Origin: QHBQ01 sp038230695
Lineage (GTDB): Bacteria > Chloroflexota > Chloroflexia > QHBQ01
Length of the DNA stretch: 17,726 bases
Assembly: GCA_038230695.1 (NCBI GenBank)
Contig: JBBRMT010000085.1
Span: 1 to 17,726, forward strand
Reading direction: 5' to 3'
The notes beneath the pieces were generated by a model. That model was not told where the DNA came from, did not search any database, and was given only the letters and a program-made list of their open reading frames with translations. This document shows, in pieces, positions 6,375-14,082 of this stretch. Made by a program: the position numbers and the translations under genes. Positions within the stretch are counted from its first letter, which is position 1, and each line of letters starts with the position of its first letter.

Positions 6375-8057
6375 ATGAGCCAAAATACCCGCGCCGAGGC
6401 GCTGGTCAACGAGTTTATCGACCGTAAGTTCGACTTCAACCCCGATGAAGCGGTCTGGATGGGCCTCCACGAGTACGATGGCCGCATCCCCAACCTCAGC
6501 CGCGACAACATTACGCGACGCATCGCCGAACTGGAACACTTTATTGACCAGATTGGCGAAGTCCAGAACGCCGAGCAAGAGGCGGCAGCCAACCCCGGCC
6601 ATACGCTGATGGATCAGATGACCAGCTTCGACCTCAACCTGATCAAGTTTGATGGCGAACGCGAACTGTTCCGCCTACAGGAGATGAAGGTTCAGGAGAA
6701 GATGCCCATAATCTTCTCTGGCGCTTTTGATGTCACCAATTACATCAAGCGCGATTATGCGCCCTTCCCCGCCCGCGTGCGCTCAGTTATCGAGGTGCTG
6801 GGTGGCGCAAAGCAGGCGTTGGCCGAGGCGCGGGAGAACATGGAAGGCAGCCTGCCCCGCAGCGGTATCGAGGTGGGGATACGGGTGTTCGAGGGCCACA
6901 TAAGCTATCTGGGCAACGAGCTTACCGAGGTGGTGAAGGCGGGAGTGAACCCGCGAATGTTCACCGAGTTCGAGGCGGTGCGCGATGCAGCCATTGCCGA
7001 ACTGCAGGAGTTCGTCGCGTGGCTTAAGGGCAAGCAGGAATCGGCCAGCGATGAGTTTGCTCTGGGTGAGGCGCTATACTCGCGGCTGCTGCACTACTAC
7101 GAACTGATTGACCTGCCGGTTGCGGATGTGCTGGCGGTGGCTCAGACCGACCTCAAGCGCAACAAGGATCGGCTCGACCAACTGGCGAAGCAGATGGATG
7201 CTAGCATCAGCGTTCCCGAACTGGTGAAGAAGCTGGGCGCAAACCATCCCAGCAGCGAGGAACTGGTGCCAAAGGGTCAGGAGACGCTCGAACACATCCG
7301 CAAGTACATTATTGACCACAAGATCATCAGCATCCCCAGCGAGGTGCGCTGCGTCGTCGAGGAAAGCCCCTCGTTCATGAGTTGGAGCTTCGCTTCGATG
7401 GCCGTCCCAGGCCCGTTCGAGGATGTCGCCACCCAGTCGTACTACTATCTCACCCGCCCACAGGAGGACTGGTCGCAGGAGAAGAAGGACGAATGGCTCA
7501 GTCAGTTCGCCTACCACATCCTCGATGTCGTCTCCGTCCACGAGGCATACCCCGGCCACTACGTGCAATTCCTGCACATGAAGTATGCGCCCACCCGCGC
7601 CGCCAAGTGCGTCTTCGCCACCACCTTCGTCGAGGGTTGGGCGCACTACACCGAGGAGATGATGGTGGCCGAGCAGGGCTTCGGAGCCGATGATCCCCGC
7701 CTTGAGATCGCCCAGTTGCTGGAGGCGCTGGTACGCAACGTGCGCTTCGTCAACTCCATCCTGATGCACACCCAGGGCGAGACGGTGGAGGGCGCTACCA
7801 AGCGATTCCTCGATGATGCCTACATGGAGGAGGCCAGCGCCTACGCCGAGGCGATGCGTGGCACCTTCGACCCCGGCTACTTCGCCTACAACGTAGGCAA
7901 GCTGCAGATCTACAAGCTACGCCGCGATTATGAGGCCGAGCAGGGCGACAACTATAACCTGCAAGAGTTCCACGACAAACTGCTCTCCTTCGGCTCCGCG
8001 CCGCTTGCCCTCATCCGTCCGCTGATGCTCAAGGAAGACGATGGCGTAACGCTGTAG
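6375..8057 (+). CDS. DUF885 family protein, putative zinc metallopeptidase (copy 2)
   Basis: A 560-residue paralogue of the preceding gene, sharing long identical blocks near the C terminus (FDPGYFAY, VGKLQI/LGKLQI, FHD, LSFGSAP). The putative metal site is conserved: His389-Glu390-x3-Gly394-His395 (HEAYPGH) and Glu420-Gly-Trp-Ala-His424. Both copies therefore look active, and divergence elsewhere (for example an extra loop near 60-75, QNAEQEAAANPGH) suggests different substrates. ATG 6375 has only a weak purine-rich site (AAAGAGAGCAAG) upstream. No signal peptide is seen. I find no strong promoter in the short gap, so it may be read from the upstream promoter. After the stop come two GGTAGAA heptamers and a strong terminator. 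Confidence 0.88.
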   Translation: MSQNTRAEALVNEFIDRKFDFNPDEAVWMGLHEYDGRIPNLSRDNITRRIAELEHFIDQIGEVQNAEQEAAANPGHTLMDQMTSFDLNLIKFDGERELFRLQEMKVQEKMPIIFSGAFDVTNYIKRDYAPFPARVRSVIEVLGGAKQALAEARENMEGSLPRSGIEVGIRVFEGHISYLGNELTEVVKAGVNPRMFTEFEAVRDAAIAELQEFVAWLKGKQESASDEFALGEALYSRLLHYYELIDLPVADVLAVAQTDLKRNKDRLDQLAKQMDASISVPELVKKLGANHPSSEELVPKGQETLEHIRKYIIDHKIISIPSEVRCVVEESPSFMSWSFASMAVPGPFEDVATQSYYYLTRPQEDWSQEKKDEWLSQFAYHILDVVSVHEAYPGHYVQFLHMKYAPTRAAKCVFATTFVEGWAHYTEEMMVAEQGFGADDPRLEIAQLLEALVRNVRFVNSILMHTQGETVEGATKRFLDDAYMEEASAYAEAMRGTFDPGYFAYNVGKLQIYKLRRDYEAEQGDNYNLQEFHDKLLSFGSAPLALIRPLMLKEDDGVTL

Positions 8058-8061
8058 GGAA

Positions 8062-8075
8062 GGTAGAAGGTAGAA
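8062..8075 (+). repeat. GGTAGAA heptamer array (2 units)
   Basis: Two perfect GGTAGAA units start four bases after the DUF885 stop codon and are followed by TGGG. The same heptamer recurs four times just after the roadblock gene (13868-13895), again followed by TGAGG. Both arrays lie on the coding strand directly behind a stop codon. Confidence 0.7.
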
Positions 8076-8086
8076 TGGGTAACGAA

Positions 8087-8123
8087 AAGCCCTCTTCCGC
8101 AACGGGAGGGGGCTTGTTTTATT
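8087..8123 (+). terminator. Strong terminator, probably bidirectional, between converging genes
   Basis: A 13-bp stem with two G-U pairs (8087-8099 with 8103-8115, loop CAA) is followed by GTTTTATT. On the minus strand the stem is followed by CTTTTCG, so it may also serve the converging cyclase gene, which ends at 8158. Confidence 0.88.
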
Positions 8124-8147
8124 GAAACGGAACTTTCCAGGCATTTA

Positions 8148-8168
8148 TCACTAATCACTAATCACTAA
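8148..8168 (-). repeat. TCACTAA heptamer array (3 units) carrying a stop codon
   Basis: Three perfect tandem TCACTAA units on the plus strand (TTAGTGA on the minus strand). The cyclase gene runs into them: its last codons encode Ile-Ser-Asp and its TAG stop (8158-8160) comes from the middle unit. The stop occupies the same four-to-six position of the heptamer as at 1299-1301. Confidence 0.75.
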
Positions 8169-11100
8169 TCGCTGCCTGATCAAGCGCCGCGTGGCTGATC
8201 GCCACCTCCGCCTGCATCCCCATGGCGGTGAAGAGCTGCACCGCCTCGGCCAGCCACTTCTGCGCCGCTGGCTTATCGCCCAGTCGCAACCGCGCTTGAC
8301 CGATTACCCTGGCGCTGATGCCCTGCTCCAGACGCAGCCCATGCTGGAGCGCCTCGGCGTGCAATACGCTGGCCTCCGCCTCAGAGGTGGCGATCTCGCC
8401 CAACTCTAGTAGCAACCAGACGCGCAACATCCGATAGAGCATATCGTTGCGCGGCGAACTTACCTCCGCTGCCAGCGCCTGATTGACCAGCGCCAGCGCC
8501 TCGCGTTGCTGGCCTAGCCAGGTCTGCGCCTCGGCTAGCAGCATGGTAGTCTGGATCATGGTGCTGGCGTTAGTTTCCCCCTGTGCCGCTGCCGTAATCA
8601 TCGCCTCGGCCTCGTCACGGCGACCAATGCGGGCCAGCGCCCGCGCCATCCGCAACTGGTAGTCGGCCACCCACAACGCCTTGCCCTCGCTCTGAGCCAG
8701 CCCTTGTTGCCAGAGCGCCAGCGCCGCCGCGAAATTGCCTCGCGCATACTCCACCTCGCCGGTGTAGGTCAGGCCATCGAGATAGACCGACTGGTAGCCA
8801 TTCGCCCGCGCCATCTCCGTTGCTTGGGTAGTATACTGCTGGGCAGCATCCAACTCACCCTGGGCCAGATGTATGAGCGCCCGCCATATCTGCGCCTTCG
8901 CCAGCGAGTCGCGGCTCTTCAGCCGATTCGCCAACTCCTCAGCTTTGTCCAACGCCTTCTCAGCGGCAGCGAACTGCAACATATCGCCCAGGACCACCCC
9001 ATTGCTTAGATAGCCAGAGAGCATCCCACGCAGGTCGCCAAGCTGCTCGAAGATGTCGAGCGCCCGCTTACGCATCCGATACACCTGCGCCATACCGCCA
9101 CGGAAGGTGGCCGCCGTCCCCAGCGCAAAGTAGGCAAGGGCCAGCCAGGGCAGGTCGTGTTCGCGTTCAAGGATGGGCAACACCTGCTCAATTCGTGCGA
9201 TCATCTCGTCGGGCTGGAAGCGTAGGAAGTATGCCTGGGCGCTGGCAACCTGCAGGTGCGCCCAGGGGCGGCCATGCTCCGTGCCTAGCGCCCGCTCGCC
9301 AATGGCAATGTATTCCAGGGTCTTATCGGCCTGGCCGCGACGGTTGCCGTACAACTGCGCCATCTTGACGCAGAGTTCGGCAATCTGGGCGCTGACCTCG
9401 CGGTAGGCATCAGCCTCGTGGGCAAGTGGCAACAGGAAGGCGGCCAGTTCCACGCCCGCTGCTCCGGTAGCCTCAGCCTCGTCCAGGTGGCCGACCAGGG
9501 TGGCGATATCCACCAGCGCGGTGTAGGCTTCAAGCTGGGCCACACCCCAACGCAGCCGCTGCTGCGGATCGGCGGCGGCCAGCTTCTTCTGTCGCTCCAT
9601 TGCCTTGCCATAGTAGCTGGTCGCTTCGTCCATCGCATAGAGACGATGCGCCCGCGCCCCTGCCCGCATCAGGTAGGTGGCCGCGCCCGCATCGTTCTCG
9701 CTCTGGCTGTAGTGGAAGGCAATTAGCTCGACAACCCCGCTCTGCTCGGCTTGCTCAGGGTGAAGCGCAACCAGAGTGTGGGCTATACGCTCGTGTAGCC
9801 GTCGCCGCTCCGATTGCAACACGCTCTGATAGGCAACCTCCTGAATTAGAGTGTGGCGGAAGGCATATTCCTCATCCAGCGCGGCAATCGGCATCACCAG
9901 GTAGCGTTCATCCAGAGTCGCCAGGTGAAAGTCGAAGTCGGCAGCATCGCGGGGCAACACACGGCGCAGCAGTTGGCTGCTGAAGGTACGCCCCACCACT
10001 GCCGCGTGCTGCAGCATGGTGCGCTGGGGCGGGCTGAGGCGGTCAATACGCCCCTGCACTACCTCTTGCACGCTCAATGGCACGCGAAAACTGGCGGGGT
10101 CGGCAGTGAAGCGCCAGCGACCTTCGTCATTTACGATTGCGCCACTCTGTAGCAGCAGCTTGAGCAGTTCCTCGATGAAGAATGGATTTCCCCCGCCGCG
10201 CGCTTTGATCTGCTCGGCCACCTCGTTAGGCAGCGCCTCAATCTCCAGCGCGGCAGATACCATCTGCTCGCTCTCCGCCGCGCTGAAGGCGCTAAGTTCG
10301 ATGGTTGCTTCATCGTTACCTGCGGGCAACAACGCGGGGCTGTGACCCTGCCGATAGGTGAACAGCATCATCAGGCCAGGCAGGGTTGGTATTCGGGCGA
10401 TTGCCGCCAGGCTGTACAAGTCGGCCCAGTGGACATCCTCCAGAATGAGCAGCAGCGGGCCGTCACCGCTACTAGCTAGCGCGGCCAGCATCTCAGTAAG
10501 CGCATCACGCAGCAGCAGGGCGAAGTCCGCGCCACTCAACGCCCGCACAGTCGCATCGGCGTAGGGGAAGCCGAGCAAGCGGCAGAAGATGGCCGCCCGC
10601 GATGGCTGCGCCGCGCTCAAACCCAGGCTGGCGCAGAAGCCCAGCACTGCCGCTGTTCCCCCCTCGCCACCCTCGCTGGGGCTGAGGCCGCAGATGCCGC
10701 GCAGCAGGTCTGAGAGGAGCCAGGATGAGTTGCGGTCGGTATAGGCCAGACAGTGGCCGGTGTAGCAGCGTAGTCCCGCGCTGGTCGCCCGCAACTCCTT
10801 GATCAATCTGCTCTTGCCCGCCCCCGCCTCGCCAACCAGGCGGCAAACCACGGCGCGGCCCTGGGCAGTGTTCGCCAGCAACTCGCGTAGCTGGCCCAGT
10901 TCCTGCTGGCGGCCTACGAATGGCGTGCTGAGGCCCACCGCCTCCAGGCCGCGCCCGCTGCCCCGCTCCGCCAGAGGGCCAACCACCCGCCAGGCCCGCA
11001 CTGGCTCACGCTTGCCGCGCACCTTCAATGGACCCATATCGGCGAAGGCGAAGGCATGGCTGGCAAGCTGGTAGGTTGTTGGCCCCACCACCGTCTCGCC

Positions 11101-11679
11101 CGCATGAGCCTGATCTTGCAACCGCGCCGCCACGTTGACCGCGTCGCCCATTACAGTGTAATCGCCGCCCGCGCCCGCGTTGCCCATCGCCCCCGCCAGC
11201 ACCTCGCCTGTGTTGATGCCGATGTGCAAATTAAGACTGAAGCCCCGCTGCTTCTCCAGCGCCGCGCTCAACTCGGTAAGTTTCTGGTGCATCTCAATAG
11301 AGCATAGAATCGCCCGCTCAGGGTCATCCTCGTGGGCAGTTGGCGCTCCGAATAGCACCATGATGTTGTCGCCCATATACTTGTCCACATGACCATCGTA
11401 TCTGGCAACCACATCCGCCAGCAAGGTCAGGCAATCGTCGCTTATGTGCTTGACATCTTCAGGGTCGAGCCGCTCGGACATGGCGGTGAAACCGGCAATG
11501 TCGGCGAACAGCACCGTTACCAGGCGGCGGCTGTCAGTCATGCCCTTGCCCTGTTGCACGGGTGAAACAGGCGCGGCGGTGGCGATGGCCGTGCCGCACA
11601 CGCCGCAGAAGCGGCTAATTGCCGCAATCTGCGCCTTGCAGTTCTGGCATATAATCGTTGCTGTTTCTTGCCCGGCCAA
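8158..11679 (-). CDS. Zinc-ribbon / class III nucleotide cyclase / AAA ATPase / TPR protein
   Basis: A 1173-residue multidomain signalling protein. Residues 11-28 form a zinc ribbon (Cys11, Cys14, Cys25, Cys28). Residues about 50-235 are a class III adenylyl/guanylyl cyclase domain with the full active site: metal ligands Asp60 (FADIAGF) and Asp104 (KYMGD), Lys100 as purine-selecting residue, Asp179, and the transition-state pair Asn182 and Arg186 (VMGDAVNVAAR). This argues for an active ATP cyclase. A conserved FVGRQQEL leads into an AAA/STAND-type ATPase with P-loop GEAGAGKS (283-290) and Walker B LLLILEDVHWAD. The C-terminal half is a long array of TPR-like helical repeats, probably a sensing platform. 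The start is TTG 11679 with GAGGTG six bases upstream; an in-frame stop just upstream leaves no earlier start. No signal peptide or membrane segment is seen. Confidence 0.92.
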   Translation of the reverse strand: MAGQETATIICQNCKAQIAAISRFCGVCGTAIATAAPVSPVQQGKGMTDSRRLVTVLFADIAGFTAMSERLDPEDVKHISDDCLTLLADVVARYDGHVDKYMGDNIMVLFGAPTAHEDDPERAILCSIEMHQKLTELSAALEKQRGFSLNLHIGINTGEVLAGAMGNAGAGGDYTVMGDAVNVAARLQDQAHAGETVVGPTTYQLASHAFAFADMGPLKVRGKREPVRAWRVVGPLAERGSGRGLEAVGLSTPFVGRQQELGQLRELLANTAQGRAVVCRLVGEAGAGKSRLIKELRATSAGLRCYTGHCLAYTDRNSSWLLSDLLRGICGLSPSEGGEGGTAAVLGFCASLGLSAAQPSRAAIFCRLLGFPYADATVRALSGADFALLLRDALTEMLAALASSGDGPLLLILEDVHWADLYSLAAIARIPTLPGLMMLFTYRQGHSPALLPAGNDEATIELSAFSAAESEQMVSAALEIEALPNEVAEQIKARGGGNPFFIEELLKLLLQSGAIVNDEGRWRFTADPASFRVPLSVQEVVQGRIDRLSPPQRTMLQHAAVVGRTFSSQLLRRVLPRDAADFDFHLATLDERYLVMPIAALDEEYAFRHTLIQEVAYQSVLQSERRRLHERIAHTLVALHPEQAEQSGVVELIAFHYSQSENDAGAATYLMRAGARAHRLYAMDEATSYYGKAMERQKKLAAADPQQRLRWGVAQLEAYTALVDIATLVGHLDEAEATGAAGVELAAFLLPLAHEADAYREVSAQIAELCVKMAQLYGNRRGQADKTLEYIAIGERALGTEHGRPWAHLQVASAQAYFLRFQPDEMIARIEQVLPILEREHDLPWLALAYFALGTAATFRGGMAQVYRMRKRALDIFEQLGDLRGMLSGYLSNGVVLGDMLQFAAAEKALDKAEELANRLKSRDSLAKAQIWRALIHLAQGELDAAQQYTTQATEMARANGYQSVYLDGLTYTGEVEYARGNFAAALALWQQGLAQSEGKALWVADYQLRMARALARIGRRDEAEAMITAAAQGETNASTMIQTTMLLAEAQTWLGQQREALALVNQALAAEVSSPRNDMLYRMLRVWLLLELGEIATSEAEASVLHAEALQHGLRLEQGISARVIGQARLRLGDKPAAQKWLAEAVQLFTAMGMQAEVAISHAALDQAAISD

Positions 11680-11725
11680 GTCTTACACCTCGTTTAGCTC
11701 TAACGATGCTGTCTTGTTCAGTGCA

Positions 11726-11754
11726 AAGATAACATACCAGCCAAATACTGTCAA
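11726..11754 (-). promoter_or_regulatory. Promoter of the cyclase gene
   Basis: Minus strand: a perfect TTGACA (11754-11749), a 17-nt spacer, TATCTT (11731-11726). It lies about 45 nt upstream of the TTG start and back to back with the promoter of the DUF4388 operon. Confidence 0.78.
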
Positions 11755-11774
11755 CGCTGGACAAAAATTGCCAC

Positions 11775-11803
11775 TTGCCCCCGCGCTACTTTTCTGCTAC
11801 AAT
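11775..11803 (+). promoter_or_regulatory. Promoter of the DUF4388-GTPase-roadblock cluster
   Basis: TTGCCC (11775-11780), a 17-nt spacer, TACAAT (11798-11803). It is divergent from the cyclase promoter, with only about 20 nt between the two -35 elements, so one regulator bound between them could affect both units. Confidence 0.6.
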
Positions 11804-11870
11804 AAGCCCATCTACAATTATGGCAAGTTGTTGCCGCCAGGCGACAACCGCGACGATCAGGAGCAAGCGT

Positions 11871-12791
11871 TTGGCTCTCGTAGGCAACCTGAGAGACTTC
11901 GGCCTCGCCGATTTTCTCTACCTCGTGGATCGAGGCTATAAAACCGGGATGCTGGTTCTGCAAAAGCCGGGCGATAATGCCCGCCTTTATTTCCAGAACG
12001 GCAGGCTGGTGTTCGCCGTGCGTCAGGGCGGCGACGAAAAGCTGGGTGATATGCTGCTGCGGGCAGGCAAGATCACCTCCGAACAGCGCGACCAGGCTCT
12101 GCGCCTGCAGCAAACCGTTTCGCCGGAGAAGCCGGTTGGTCTCATTCTGGTGGAGCGCGGCTATATCAGCAAAGAGGAGATCGTGCGCTGCGTTCGCGCC
12201 CAGTTGGAGGAGACAGTCTACGCCCTGTTCGCCTGGAGCGAGGGCGACTTCCGCTTCGAGCAGGGGATGATGCCACCGCCAGAGAGTGTTACCATCCCGC
12301 TTAGTATCGAGAACGTGATCATGGAAGGGGTGCGGCGAATTGACGAGTGGTCGCGCATCCGCGACCGTATCCCCACCCTCGATGTGGTGGTGCGCTTTGC
12401 CGAGCAGCCCAGCGAGAAGGCCAAAGAGGTCAATCTTACCCCCGATGAATGGCGGGTGTTCGCCCGCATCAACGCCAGCGCCAATGTGGGCCAGATTGCC
12501 CAGCTTACCGCCCTCAGCGAGTTCGAGGTCTGTCGCATTATCTATGGGTTCATCCAGGCCGGTCTGGTCGAGGTGGTGAAGGAGCGGCCACGGGCGCCGC
12601 AGGCCGCGCCCGTTGCCAGCGTGGTGCGTAGCGCACCACCCAGCGGCGCATATGTGCCGCGCACCCGTGAGAGCGAACGGCAGGTTTACCCCCAGCCCGC
12701 TGCTGCAACCAGGCATACTGCGTCGCACCCGGTTATACCCGTGCGCCGCAACATCATCCAAAGGCTTATTGACCGTATCAGTGGGATGTAG
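11871..12791 (+). CDS. DUF4388 (PATAN) domain protein
   Basis: A 306-residue protein starting at TTG 11871, supported by AGGAG seven bases upstream; the frame extends further up but without a ribosome-binding site and with unlike sequence. The N-terminal part (GNLRDFGLADFLYLVDRGYKTGMLVLQ, ARLYFQNGRLVFA) is the DUF4388/PATAN domain, found in bacterial signalling proteins linked to roadblock and small GTPase partners. The next segment (KLGDMLLRAGKITSEQRDQAL, PVGLILVERGYISKEEI) resembles the helical N-terminal domain of type II secretion or type IV pilus ATPases (GspE/MshEN). A winged-helix-like part follows (VGQIAQLTALSEFEVCRIIYGFIQAGLVE). The last 80 residues are Pro/Ala/Arg-rich and probably disordered, ending in an amphipathic helix (NIIQRLIDRIS). 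It is likely a scaffold or effector of the GTPase encoded 95 nt downstream. Confidence 0.85.
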   Translation: MALVGNLRDFGLADFLYLVDRGYKTGMLVLQKPGDNARLYFQNGRLVFAVRQGGDEKLGDMLLRAGKITSEQRDQALRLQQTVSPEKPVGLILVERGYISKEEIVRCVRAQLEETVYALFAWSEGDFRFEQGMMPPPESVTIPLSIENVIMEGVRRIDEWSRIRDRIPTLDVVVRFAEQPSEKAKEVNLTPDEWRVFARINASANVGQIAQLTALSEFEVCRIIYGFIQAGLVEVVKERPRAPQAAPVASVVRSAPPSGAYVPRTRESERQVYPQPAAATRHTASHPVIPVRRNIIQRLIDRISGM

Positions 12792-12886
12792 TTTTTCATT
12801 ATTCCTGCCTACCCGGCCCAGATTGCTCCGGCGTAAGGCTGCATCGCTATTGTACTTTCGTCATCGTCAGGGGAGGCGCATCGTCT

Positions 12887-13417
12887 ATGCCCACCGTCAA
12901 GATGGTAATAAGTGGGGCAGTCAACGCCGGTAAGAGCGAGTTCATCAAGACTATCAGCGAGATCGAGGTTGTCTCTACTGAACGCAAGGCCACCGACGAA
13001 ACCAGCCTGATCAAGAAGGAAACCACCGTGGCGATGGACTTCGGGCGCATCGCCATTGCCGACGATCTGGTGCTGCACCTGTTTGGCACGCCGGGGCAGA
13101 AACGCTTCGACTTTATGTGGGAGATCCTCTCCGAGGGGATGCTGGGACTGATCATCCTGGTGGATAGCACCCGCCCCGACACCTTCCGCGAGACGATCCG
13201 CATTATAGATTTCTTCAACAGCTACCGCGAAACACCCTACGTGGTGGCCGCTAACAAACAGGACATGGAGAACGCCTGGTCGCCGGAGGAGATTCGCCTG
13301 GCCTTGCGCCTACCCAAATCAATCAAAGTTATCCCCTGCACGGCGCGGGACAAGCAGCAGGTTAAGAACGTGCTACTCGAACTGCTATACACCGTGCTTG
13401 CCACTGCCGAAGAGTAG
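12887..13417 (+). CDS. Ras/MglA-like small GTPase (COG2229 type)
   Basis: A 176-residue single-domain GTPase. G1 is GAVNAGKS (10-17), a switch Thr lies in ETTVAMDFG (46 or 47), G4 is NKQD (123-126) and the G5-like stretch is CTARD (151-155). The G3 motif is GTPGQ (67-71): the Asp of the usual DxxGQ is replaced by Gly, as I recall for predicted GTPases of the COG2229 group, so magnesium handling may differ from Ras. ATG 12887 has GGGGAGG ten bases upstream. It sits between a DUF4388 gene and a roadblock/LC7 gene. Roadblock proteins of the MglB kind act as activators of MglA-like GTPases, so the downstream product is its probable regulator. There is no lipidation signal or membrane segment. Confidence 0.9.
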   Translation: MPTVKMVISGAVNAGKSEFIKTISEIEVVSTERKATDETSLIKKETTVAMDFGRIAIADDLVLHLFGTPGQKRFDFMWEILSEGMLGLIILVDSTRPDTFRETIRIIDFFNSYRETPYVVAANKQDMENAWSPEEIRLALRLPKSIKVIPCTARDKQQVKNVLLELLYTVLATAEE

Positions 13418-13428
13418 CATAACTGTGT

Positions 13429-13434
13429 TATAAT
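13429..13434 (+). promoter_or_regulatory. Possible internal extended -10 promoter for the roadblock gene
   Basis: A perfect TATAAT preceded by TGT (extended -10) lies between the GTPase stop and the roadblock start. No good -35 is found at 16-18 nt, so the site could raise roadblock protein above GTPase level or be silent. Confidence 0.45.
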
Positions 13435-13491
13435 ACGAAGGATTACACCTTGCGAACAACGTCCCCACTTCCGAAAGGAGATTTGCTTAAC

Positions 13492-13863
13492 ATGGGCATG
13501 AATCGTACCCAGGAGATGGTATCGCGCCTGAAGAGTTTGCAGGCTAGCACCCCTGATATTGAGGCTTCGGCAGTGGTCAGCGTAGACGGCCTGATTATGG
13601 CCTCGGCCCTGCCTAACGACGTTGAGGAAGATCGCGTCTCGGCGATGAGCGCCGCGATGCTCTCCCTCGGTGAGCGCATCGCCATCGAACTTGGGCGCGG
13701 CACGCTCGATCAGGTGTTCATCCGCGGTGAGCATGGCTACGTGCTGCTGATGGCGGTTGGTACTGAGGCGGTGTTGACCGCGCTGGCCCGCAAGGAAGCC
13801 AAGCTCGGCCTCGTCTTCCTCGATATGCGCCGCACCGCCGCCGAACTGGCCCGCTTTGTGTAG
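13492..13863 (+). CDS. Roadblock/LC7 domain protein (MglB-like)
   Basis: A 123-residue roadblock/LC7 protein. Family features in order: an N-terminal helix (RTQEMVSRLKSLQAS), the strand pair DIEASAVVSVDGLIMASALP, the long helix DRVSAMSAAMLSLGERIAIELG, the strands DQVFIRGEHGYVLLMAVG, and the C-terminal helix RRTAAELARFV. ATG 13492 follows AAAGGAG by eleven bases; upstream starts in frame lie too close to that site. Roadblock proteins homodimerise and bind small GTPases, here almost certainly the one encoded just upstream. It ends immediately before a GGTAGAA heptamer array. Confidence 0.92.
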   Translation: MGMNRTQEMVSRLKSLQASTPDIEASAVVSVDGLIMASALPNDVEEDRVSAMSAAMLSLGERIAIELGRGTLDQVFIRGEHGYVLLMAVGTEAVLTALARKEAKLGLVFLDMRRTAAELARFV

Positions 13864-13867
13864 CGAC

Positions 13868-13895
13868 GGTAGAAGGTAGAAGGCAGAAGGTAGAA
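13868..13895 (+). repeat. GGTAGAA heptamer array (4 units)
   Basis: Four tandem heptamers, three perfect and one GGCAGAA, begin four bases after the roadblock stop codon. They match the two-unit array at 8062-8075. No hairpin or T-run is attached, so this is not an intrinsic terminator. Confidence 0.75.
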
Positions 13896-13990
13896 TGAGG
13901 GAGGCAAGGCAAATAACCGTGCGCCTCTGCGTCATTCTTTTGGCGTATCTGCTCCGCTCTCCGTAACTAGCAGCCCTGTACCAAATACGG

Positions 13991-13996
13991 TATAAT
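13991..13996 (+). promoter_or_regulatory. Possible -10 element upstream of the VOC gene
   Basis: A TATAAT occurs in GGTATAATAT about 87 nt before the VOC start codon. No good -35 and no TG extension is visible, so support is weak. The same GGTATAATAT string precedes mnmA at 14597-14606. Confidence 0.35.
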
Positions 13997-13998
13997 AT

Positions 13999-14041
13999 CA
14001 AATAGCTTTGGTGATAGTGTAATTTGGGCCAGGGCGAACTA
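13999..14041 (+). repeat. 43-bp direct repeat, copy 1 (upstream of the VOC gene)
   Basis: Starts CAAATAGCTTTGGTGATAG and ends GGGCCAGGGCGAACTA. It matches 14514-14556 with a single mismatch, 515 nt away. The 3' end enters a GGGCG...CGCCC palindrome (14031-14055) in both copies, after which the copies diverge. Confidence 0.85.
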
Positions 14042-14082
14042 CGGTCCGCCCCTGCATAAGACGATTAAGGAGAAAGACTAGT

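Noticed and set aside
5560..7769. Minus-strand open frames of 210 and 231 codons opposite the DUF885 genes
   Set aside because: Both lie at similar places opposite the two paralogues, so they mirror the conserved coding sequence; neither has a start signal or a recognisable domain.
11751..12761. A 336-codon open frame on the minus strand opposite the DUF4388 gene
   Set aside because: It is antisense to a gene with clear domains and start signals; such long mirror frames are expected in GC-rich coding DNA.
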